Source of the DNA: CAZDDI01 sp964504195
Lineage (GTDB): Bacteria; Chloroflexota; Anaerolineae; B4-G1; SLSP01
Length of the DNA: 36,108 nucleotides
Direction: 5' to 3'
Assembly (NCBI GenBank): GCA_964504195.1
Contig: CAZDDI010000047.1
Location: 1 to 36,108, forward strand
A program made the position numbers and the translations under genes. The notes below the pieces were generated by a model that did not search any database, was not told the origin of the DNA, and was given only the letters and a program-made list of their open reading frames with translations. Within the stretch, counting starts at the first letter, position 1, and each line of letters starts with the position of its first letter. Shown piece after piece: positions 31,533 to 36,108 of the stretch.

Positions 31533-32060
31533 ATGACCGAAAAACGTCTGTGTAAGGCTACGACGCAGAGTGGCGCGCCCTGCCGCAATCGCGCGTTAGA
31601 AGGCTCGGATTACTGCCGCTTACCAGCGCATCAAGCGCGGATGCAGGCGGACGACGCTGAGATTGAAGCCATGCTGCTCACGCCGAAACCCGGCAACGAG
31701 CCAGTTGTCAGTCCTGGTGCGGCTGTGGAAGCTGCGCCGAAAACATCACATCCAAAGGAGTTTAGAATGGCAAACGTACAGTTGATTGCATTGGGAATGA
31801 TCGAGACTAAAGGTCTGGTCGGCGCGATTGAAGCCGCCGACGCAATGGTCAAAGCGGCCAACGTCAAGTTGATCGGCAAGGAATACATCGGCGGCGGCTA
31901 TGTGACCGTGATGGTGCGCGGCGATGTGGGCGCGGTGAAGGCCGCGACGGACGCCGGCGCGGCTGCGGCGCAGCGCATCGGCGAACTGGTCAGCGTCCAT
32001 GTGATCCCCCGCCCCCACGGCGACGTAGAGTTCATCCTGCCCAGCACAACGGAAGAATAA
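31533..32060 (+). CDS. BMC-H shell protein with N-terminal Cys/His knot (extended form of copy 2)
   Basis: Read from the ATG at 31533, 4 bp after the eutE stop and 10 bp after GGAG, this gene codes for 175 residues. Residues 1-33 hold C7-x9-C17-x10-C28-x4-H33 within CKATTQSGAPC...SDYCRLPAH, a small metal-knot-like motif seen in many short bacterial proteins. A 45-residue flexible linker follows, then a complete BMC-H domain from residue 79. Inside the same frame an ATG at 31767 has its own strong ribosome site. Both a tagged and a plain shell protein could therefore be made. What the knot binds (metal, nucleic acid or another protein) is unknown. The alternative is that the extension is not translated, but the conserved-looking knot speaks against that. 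Confidence 0.8.
   Translation: MTEKRLCKATTQSGAPCRNRALEGSDYCRLPAHQARMQADDAEIEAMLLTPKPGNEPVVSPGAAVEAAPKTSHPKEFRMANVQLIALGMIETKGLVGAIEAADAMVKAANVKLIGKEYIGGGYVTVMVRGDVGAVKAATDAGAAAAQRIGELVSVHVIPRPHGDVEFILPSTTEE
31767..32060 (+). CDS. eutM: BMC-H hexameric shell protein, EutM/PduA type (copy 2, internal start)
   Basis: The short product of the nested gene is 97 residues, starting MANVQLIALGMIETKG. The ATG at 31767 lies 6 bp after AAAGGAG, a stronger site than that of the long form. It has the full BMC-H fold and is almost identical to copy 1 at 25152, but carries Lys (KAANVKL) and Tyr (KEYIGGG) near the pore-side loop where copy 1 has Val and Ile. This could change the charge or packing of mixed hexamers. 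Confidence 0.9.
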   Translation: MANVQLIALGMIETKGLVGAIEAADAMVKAANVKLIGKEYIGGGYVTVMVRGDVGAVKAATDAGAAAAQRIGELVSVHVIPRPHGDVEFILPSTTEE

Positions 32061-32081
32061 TCGTCGGTGTGGCTTGGCGCG

Positions 32082-32111
32082 CAAGAGGCGCACGCTTTGC
32101 GCCGCCTCTTG
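32082..32111 (+). repeat. Hairpin between the second BMC-H gene and eutQ
   Basis: The arms CAAGAGGCG (32082-32090) and CGCCTCTTG (32103-32111) pair perfectly and enclose 12 nt. There is no T-run. It sits in the 77-bp gap before eutQ and may dampen read-through or set mRNA ends. Confidence 0.55.
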
Positions 32112-32137
32112 ACCGATAGCTCGAAAGGAGCCACACG

Positions 32138-32830
32138 ATGAAAAAACGGTTGATTACTGCGACGGATATTCGCCGCTTCAAAGAGACGGGCGAATTGTGT
32201 GTTGTTGTCGCCAAAGGCGATCTGGTGACGCCATTGGCGCTCGATGCCGCGCGCGAGTTGGGGATCGAAATCCGCTACGAGGTTGATGGGACTGGTGACT
32301 TGCCGGCCTGGAGCGGGGCGGCGCAACGCGCCCGCCGCGAGGCAGCGAAAGCACAAGCTGCATCCGCAGCCCCGCCAGCCCCGGCACCTGCGCCCGTTGC
32401 GCCGCCGGACGCGCTCGAAGCCCGCGTGCGGGAAATCGTCACCGCGATGGTGGCGCAGTGCCATACGCCAGCCCCGGTCACACCGGTGCGCCACATCACC
32501 GGGCGCGGCCTCCAACTGCCGCCGTTCCCCTTCGACGTGGGCCGCCCGGAGATGGATGTCCGCTTGCTGGATGTTGTTACCAGCGCGCACGGCTCGCCCA
32601 TCGCGGGGGGGATCATGTCCTTCCGCCAGGGCAGCTTCCCGTGGACGCTCGATTACGACGAGATTGATTACATCATCGAAGGGGAGCTCCACATCGGCAC
32701 ACCACAAGGCACGGTGATCGGGCTGCCGGGCGATGTGCTCTACATCCCCAAAGGGTCGAGCATCACCTTCGGCACGCCGGAGTGGGCCAAGTTTTTCTAT
32801 GTGACGTATCCGGCGGAATGGGGCGGGTGA
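32138..32830 (+). CDS. eutQ: EutQ, cupin-domain protein with reported acetate kinase activity
   Basis: A 230-residue protein (E. coli EutQ 233). The N-terminal module KRLITATDIRRFKETGELCVVV...VTPLALDAARELGIEI matches EutQ and is shared in pattern with EutT and the small protein at 35.2 kb. A Pro/Ala linker and a helix LEARVREIVTAMVAQ follow, and then the cupin: GSFPWTLDYDEIDYIIEGELHIG...GDVLYIPKGSSITFGTP. Salmonella EutQ is reported to have acetate kinase activity and to be needed during anaerobic growth on ethanolamine. The ATG follows AAAGGAG. Confidence 0.95.
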   Translation: MKKRLITATDIRRFKETGELCVVVAKGDLVTPLALDAARELGIEIRYEVDGTGDLPAWSGAAQRARREAAKAQAASAAPPAPAPAPVAPPDALEARVREIVTAMVAQCHTPAPVTPVRHITGRGLQLPPFPFDVGRPEMDVRLLDVVTSAHGSPIAGGIMSFRQGSFPWTLDYDEIDYIIEGELHIGTPQGTVIGLPGDVLYIPKGSSITFGTPEWAKFFYVTYPAEWGG

Positions 32831-32834
32831 CGCG

Positions 32835-33611
32835 ATGGCGATTATGACGGAAACCGAACTGCGGGAGCGTATTCGCCAACCCCAGCCGGGTATGACGCTG
32901 CCGGTGCCGCCGGGGACGCGCTTTTCCCCGGCGGCCCAGGACTTCATTAAGCACTGGCAGCTGGAGGTGGTGGTTGCTGAAACCCCGCCGCCAGCAGCGG
33001 AGGCGGCAGAGGCCCGGCCCGCGTGGGATCGCGGCGCGGAGTTCCCGATCAACACGACCGGGCCGCTGCCCACCTGCACGACATGCGGGATGCCGGTCAC
33101 GGCCAAGCCGGAGCATCTCACGCAGTTGGACGCCGAACACTTCGCACCCAAGACCAGCCCGCGCATCCGCTTCCGGGGAAAGATGGACACGCTGCACGCG
33201 CTGGTGCTGCTCGTCGGTGCGCAGGCGCGGGAGGCCAAGCGCACCGATCTCGCCGGGCATCTGGACACACTCGCAGCCTACTGCCGGGAGATGATGAGCG
33301 CGGAGTATCACGAGCGGCCTGTGGCCCCGCTGACGCTGGCGGGGGTGGATGAAGAAACGCTGCACGAGGCCACCCATCATCCCGATGCGGTCTTGAAGGT
33401 GTCGCACATCCTGCCGGGAGCGGGCGATCCGGCGCTGCTGCTCTGGCTCAACTACCTGCGCTGCCAGGCCCGCGAGACGGAAATCGCCGCGCTCGACGCC
33501 TTCGCTGCCGGGCCGGAGTATCGCGTCACCCAACCCAGCCTGCTCAAAGCGGTGAACCGTTTGAGCAGTGCGGTCTACTATCTGGAATTGCTCTACAAGG
33601 TGGGAACGTGA
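32835..33611 (+). CDS. eutT: Corrinoid adenosyltransferase EutT
   Basis: Converts cob(I)alamin to adenosylcobalamin, the cofactor of EutBC, probably in the compartment. It has 258 residues. The EutT-specific segments are visible: FSPAAQDFIKHWQLEV, CTTCGMPVTAKPEHLTQLDAEHFAPKTSPRIRFRGKMD (split over about residues 78-115), LWLNYLRCQARETEIAA and LLKAVNRLSSAVYYLELL. The Salmonella metal motif HX11CCX2C is only partly kept: CxxC remains, while the first cysteine reads Thr and the upstream His position reads Ala. The ATG at 32835 is 4 bp after the eutQ stop; an alternative ATG lies at 32844. The stop overlaps eutJ by 4 bp. Confidence 0.93.
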   Translation: MAIMTETELRERIRQPQPGMTLPVPPGTRFSPAAQDFIKHWQLEVVVAETPPPAAEAAEARPAWDRGAEFPINTTGPLPTCTTCGMPVTAKPEHLTQLDAEHFAPKTSPRIRFRGKMDTLHALVLLVGAQAREAKRTDLAGHLDTLAAYCREMMSAEYHERPVAPLTLAGVDEETLHEATHHPDAVLKVSHILPGAGDPALLLWLNYLRCQARETEIAALDAFAAGPEYRVTQPSLLKAVNRLSSAVYYLELLYKVGT

Positions 33612-34420
33612 ACCCAGAACTGACTGCTTATCTGGCCGCCGCCGATGAGGCGCTCAAGCGGCCATCCATCAACGAGTATCGCGGCCCGGTGCATGTGGGC
33701 GTGGACTTAGGCACGGCGTATACGACGCTGTTTGTGTTGGATGCGGACTACCAACCGCTGATGGGGACCTATCGCTTCGCCCAGGTCGTGCGCGATGGGC
33801 TGGTGGTGGATTTTGTCGGCGCGACAAAGCTGCTGCGCGAACTCAAGCGAGAGGTGGAGGAGCGGTTGGGCTTTGAACTGACCTCTGCTGCCACCACCTA
33901 TCCACCGGGCGTGCCGTTGGCCGAAGTGCGCGCGACGCGCTATGTGGTGGAATCCGCCGGGCTGGAATGCACCGGGCTGGTGGACGAACCGACCGCCGCG
34001 AACGCGGTGTTGCAAGTGGAAAACGGCGCAGTGGTGGACATCGGCGGCGGGACGACGGGTATCGCCATCATCAAAGACGGCGAGGTAGTCTACACGGCTG
34101 ATGAGGCCACCGGCGGGACGCACTTCACGCTGGTGCTGGCAGGCGCGCATCACATCTCTTTTGAAGAGGCCGAGGCCCTCAAGACCGATCTCACCGCGCA
34201 GGGGCGACTGTTCCCCATCGTCCGCCCGGTGATGGAGAAGGTGGCAACAATCATCGCCCGGCATATTGCTGAGCATCCGGTGGAGACGCTCTATCTGGTG
34301 GGCGGCACCAGCGCCTTCAAGGGCATTGATGAGGTAATCGCCGAAATTACAGGGGTGCATACCTTCGTGCCCACGAATCCACTTTTCGTCACGCCGTTAG
34401 GGGTGGCAAGACATAATTGA
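33608..34420 (+). CDS. eutJ: EutJ, actin/HSP70-like chaperone-type protein
   Basis: A 270-residue member of the actin/HSP70 ATPase superfamily found in eut loci; its exact task (perhaps assembly or reactivation) is not settled. Phosphate-1 is VGVDLGTAYTTLFVLD near residue 31, phosphate-2 is VVDIGGGTTGIAIIKDGE, and the adenosine motif is LYLVGGTSAFKGIDEVI. It starts with GTG inside a GTGA overlap with the eutT stop, with GGTGGGA upstream, so the two are translationally coupled. Length and sequence agree with E. coli EutJ (278). Confidence 0.95.
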   Translation: MNPELTAYLAAADEALKRPSINEYRGPVHVGVDLGTAYTTLFVLDADYQPLMGTYRFAQVVRDGLVVDFVGATKLLRELKREVEERLGFELTSAATTYPPGVPLAEVRATRYVVESAGLECTGLVDEPTAANAVLQVENGAVVDIGGGTTGIAIIKDGEVVYTADEATGGTHFTLVLAGAHHISFEEAEALKTDLTAQGRLFPIVRPVMEKVATIIARHIAEHPVETLYLVGGTSAFKGIDEVIAEITGVHTFVPTNPLFVTPLGVARHN

Positions 34421-34435
34421 TGATAAGAGGTGGTT

Positions 34436-35059
34436 ATGGCTGATGAATTTCAACTACGCGCCTATTGTTACTTAGACCGAATGCAGCCGCAGTACGCGGC
34501 CTTTGTCGGCACTATCACGCAGGGCGATCTACCGATAGAGGGAATGGCAAGCCTCTATGTGGAAATGGCCCCCGGCAACTGGGTCTTCCGCGTGGTGGAT
34601 ATTGCCGTCAAGGCGACCGACGCCAAGCCAGGCGCGCAAATCGTCGAGCGCGAGTTCGGTATGTTCGAGATCCACTCGCTCTCACAAGAGGATGTAATCC
34701 AAGCCGGGCAGATGGTGCTGGATCAGTTGGAGCTCAAGGTGACGGATCGCAAGAAACCGGAGATCGCTTCACAGCAAGTGATTACCAATGTCAATCCGTA
34801 CCAGGCCCAGCTGCTCAACCGTTTCTCGCGGGGCATGATGCTGGTGCCAGGGCAGACGATGCTGGTGCTAGAATGCGCGCCGGCAGCGTATATTAACCTG
34901 GCGGCCAATGAGGCGGAGAAAGCCGCAGCGGTCAGCCTGATGCACATCAGCTCGGTGGGACGCTTTGGGCGACTGTGGATGGCTGGCACCGAGGCAGACA
35001 TTCTCGCCGCGCAAGCTGCAGCTGTGAATGCGCTCAATCAGGTAGAGGGGAAGCCGTAA
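34436..35059 (+). CDS. Divergent tandem-BMC (BMC-T-like) shell protein
   Basis: A 207-residue protein that I read as two degenerate BMC domains. In the first half, VEMAPGNWVFRVVDIAVKATDA...REFGMFEIHSLSQEDVIQAGQMVL follows the BMC pattern E-x-x-G...D-x-x-x-KA...G...D-x-x-x-A. The second half does so more clearly with LECAPAAYINLAANEAEKAAAV...VGRFGRLWMAGTEADILAAQAAAVNAL. It is not EutL, which is encoded separately, and it lacks the Gly-rich pore loop of the two BMC-H proteins. I therefore expect a trimer-type shell or shell-lining protein. The ATG at 34436 follows AAGAGG; a GTG two codons earlier lies inside that site. Assignment rests on pattern alone. Confidence 0.72.
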   Translation: MADEFQLRAYCYLDRMQPQYAAFVGTITQGDLPIEGMASLYVEMAPGNWVFRVVDIAVKATDAKPGAQIVEREFGMFEIHSLSQEDVIQAGQMVLDQLELKVTDRKKPEIASQQVITNVNPYQAQLLNRFSRGMMLVPGQTMLVLECAPAAYINLAANEAEKAAAVSLMHISSVGRFGRLWMAGTEADILAAQAAAVNALNQVEGKP

Positions 35060-35070
35060 GGGGGGAAAGC

Positions 35071-35151
35071 TACTGGTTACTGGTTGCTGGTTACTGGTTA
35101 CTGGTTACTGGTTACTGGTTGCTGGTTACTGGTTACTGGTTACTGGTTGCT
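35071..35151. repeat. Heptamer tandem repeat (TTACTGG, with TTGCTGG variants)
   Basis: About 11 copies of a 7-bp unit run without interruption from 35071 to 35151; three units carry G for A (TTGCTGG). They fill the gap between the tandem-BMC gene and the small protein gene. Such short repeats can change copy number by slippage. The repeat is outside the coding frames and only an accidental open frame crosses it. Confidence 0.92.
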
Positions 35152-35201
35152 CATTATCCGTTACTCCCTACTGCTTGCTGTCATAACATGAAGAGGTAGA
35201 C

Positions 35202-35513
35202 ATGCCGAAACGATTCCTGACGGAACGTGACATCAACGAGTATGCAGCCCAGGGGGTGCAGGAGCTGGTGCTTGAACCGGGTACGGTCGTCACCGATCTG
35301 GGACAGGAACGGGCGCGCGCCGCCGGCATGAAGCTGGTGCAAGTGCGCACTGGCGCGCATCCGGCAGTCATGCCGCCCCAGCCGGCCCCCGTCGCCGCTG
35401 TGGATGATGTGCAGGCCCAAGTACGCACTGCTGTCATTGCGCAGCTGGGCTGCAGCCCCGATGGGCTGGACGCGATTATCACCCGTGTCTGCGGGGAATT
35501 TAAGATCTCGTAA
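35202..35513 (+). CDS. Small BMC-locus protein: EutQ/EutT-type N-terminal module with a C-terminal helix
   Basis: A 103-residue protein, last gene of the operon. Residues 1-50 (KRFLTERDINEYAAQG...EPGTVVTDLGQERARAAGMKLVQV) follow the same pattern as the first 50 residues of EutQ and, more distantly, EutT: a T-x-x-D/E-I/L opening, a turn, then a V-T/D-x-x-A helix and a short strand. A Pro/Ala linker (about 58-70) follows, then an amphipathic stretch VQAQVRTAVIAQL and a second short helix ending at GEFKIS, like the helices that dock cargo to shells. There is no catalytic domain, so an adaptor or cargo-anchor role is my inference. The ATG at 35202 follows AAGAGGT. Confidence 0.75.
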   Translation: MPKRFLTERDINEYAAQGVQELVLEPGTVVTDLGQERARAAGMKLVQVRTGAHPAVMPPQPAPVAAVDDVQAQVRTAVIAQLGCSPDGLDAIITRVCGEFKIS

Positions 35514-35520
35514 CTGTCGC

Positions 35521-35649
35521 CTGAGCCTGCCACAGGCGGTGACTGAGCCTGTCGAAGTCTCCGGCAAAGCGCGTACCCTGTGGCAGGCTCAGGGTACGGC
35601 GGTGACTGAGCCTGCCACAGGCGGTGACTGAGCCTGTCGAAGTCTCCGG
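35521..35649. repeat. 44-bp direct repeat pair with REP-like palindromes
   Basis: Positions 35521-35564 and 35606-35649 are identical over 44 bp (CTGAGCCTGCCACAGGCGGT, then GACTGAGCCTGTCGAAG and on). The spacer contains GTACCCTG...CAGGGTAC, which can pair. Motifs of this type are dispersed through many bacterial genomes. Confidence 0.85.
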
Positions 35650-35711
35650 TAAGCGCGTACCTTTCGGCAAGCTCAGGTACGCTGTTTGCAGAAACCTGAC
35701 AGTAAACGTAC

Positions 35712-35754
35712 AACCACCGACCTCACAGCTCATCGTTGAGAGGGGTCGGTGGTT
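35712..35754 (+). terminator. Probable terminator of the eut operon
   Basis: The arms AACCACCGACC (35712-35722) and GGTCGGTGGTT (35744-35754) are perfectly complementary, and CTCA/TGAG can extend the inner stem. A short T-rich stretch follows (TTTGTCATT). It is the first strong hairpin of this type after the last eut gene. Confidence 0.7.
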
Positions 35755-35873
35755 TGTCATTAAAAAGTACCTGCTCAGCCTTATCATTGCGTGCCACGTC
35801 TCCGTGGCGTTTGCTCGCTCGCGAACGGATGCCACAGACGACTCGCAATGACAGACAAAGCCCGAAACAGTCC

Positions 35874-35966
35874 TGGCAGGTTTCAAGGCCTTGGGTCTAC
35901 AAGAGGTCGTGATTCACCGGTAAAATACTACCCAACCCAATTTGGATGAAACCTGCCAGATCTTAA
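35874..35966 (+). repeat. 93-bp repeat with inverted ends, copy B (right of the eut locus)
   Basis: Same orientation as copy A at 22112-22204. Its ends form a perfect 12-bp inverted repeat (CTGGCAGGTTTC, from 35873, and GAAACCTGCCAG). The better-preserved ends suggest this copy is closer to the parental element. It lies about 10 bp before the last open frame of the window. Confidence 0.78.
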
Positions 35967-35975
35967 TTGCTCGAC

Positions 35976-36108
35976 ATGGCTTATCAAATCCAGCGAGAGC
36001 AAAAGACCGGATTATTATCTCGAAATAGTCCCCTGTCCCCACAGGTATACGACAAATTATTGGATAAAGAACGATTCTTATCTGAAAAATACCTCTCTAA
36101 ACTTGCAG
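35976..36108 (+). CDS. Start of an unidentified gene cut by the window edge
   Basis: From the ATG at 35976 a frame stays open for 44 codons to the end (MAYQIQREQKTGLLSRNS then PLSPQVYDKLLDKERF). The sequence is polar and lysine/glutamate-rich, like a real soluble protein, but too short to assign. It is visibly lower in GC than the eut genes. A TTG at 35967 is another possible start; no clear ribosome site is seen because the 93-bp repeat lies directly upstream. Confidence 0.4.
   Translation, partial: MAYQIQREQKTGLLSRNSPLSPQVYDKLLDKERFLSEKYLSKLA

Larger units (their letters stand above)
35514..35975. other. Repeat-rich intergenic region after the eut operon
   Basis: This 462-bp gap has no credible gene. 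In order it holds a 44-bp direct repeat pair with REP-like GAGCCTGTCGAAG motifs, a strong hairpin terminator, an imperfect inverted repeat of the TCATTGCG...CGCAATGA kind (about 35785-35852), and copy B of the 93-bp repeat. The last part leads directly into an open frame that leaves the window. Confidence 0.7.

Noticed and set aside
30398..31588. Long open frame on the minus strand (396 codons) opposite eutE
   Set aside because: It lies fully across a clear eutE gene, is His/Arg/Ala-rich as expected from reading a GC-rich gene backwards, and has no family resemblance.
31898..33268. Long open frame on the minus strand (456 codons) opposite the BMC-H, eutQ and eutT genes
   Set aside because: It spans three well-supported plus-strand genes; its sequence is low-complexity Arg/Ser/Ala and has no domain.
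35071..35151. Possible CRISPR array
   Set aside because: The units are 7 bp and contiguous, with no spacers and no cas genes nearby.
34975..35199. Open frame through the heptamer repeats (repeating Leu-Leu-Val-Thr-Gly-Tyr-Trp)
   Set aside because: It starts inside the tandem-BMC gene in another frame and is made only of translated repeats.

Overview
The window looks like a chromosomal segment of a free-living bacterium, most likely a member of the Chloroflexota (Anaerolineae-like). This is inferred from the Thr/Pro-rich lysin-motif and SH3b surface proteins, the zinc-ribbon/membrane/LysM architecture, short-leader promoters and moderately high GC; no rRNA or tRNA is present to confirm it. 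The left edge cuts a queG gene and the right edge cuts an unidentified gene.

Left part (1 to about 22 kb) is mostly housekeeping. It holds queG, a LolA/LppX-like lipoprotein, a LysM membrane protein, an unknown protein plus a CheY-ParA (CpaE/TadZ-like) fusion, a small membrane protein, a 3-methyladenine DNA glycosylase, a 958-residue SH3b/glycosidase-like protein and a cyclic-2,3-diphosphoglycerate-synthetase-like GTPase. A minus-strand block follows: fabG-asp23-nusB, rpmF, a coiled-coil protein, then asp23-fakA-fakB-fakB-recG-coaD. Divergent from this block is rpmB, followed by convergent rpe.

Right part (about 22.2 to 35.5 kb) is an ethanolamine-utilisation bacterial microcompartment (BMC) locus on the plus strand. 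It starts with a tandem-MerR regulator, then a strong promoter and a leader of about 300 nt with an attenuator-like hairpin. The genes are eutN, eutH, a BMC-H (eutM-like), eutA, eutB, eutC, eutL, eutE, a second BMC-H, eutQ, eutT, eutJ, a divergent tandem-BMC shell protein and a small protein related to the N-terminal module of EutQ/EutT. EutH imports ethanolamine. EutBC, with EutA reactivation and EutT-made adenosylcobalamin, splits it into acetaldehyde and ammonia. EutE makes acetyl-CoA, and EutQ may help make acetate. EutD/PduL, EutG, EutP, EutS, EutK and the EutR/EutVW regulators are absent here.

The most unusual points are in this locus. The second BMC-H gene encodes an N-terminally extended form with a Cys/His-rich knot and has a strong internal ribosome site that would also yield a normal BMC-H. 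There is also an extra divergent BMC-T, a stand-alone EutQ/T N-terminal module, and a MerR-plus-attenuator control region. A 93-bp repeat with inverted ends lies on both sides of the locus. The intergenic space at the operon end is packed with heptamer repeats, REP-like repeats and hairpins.
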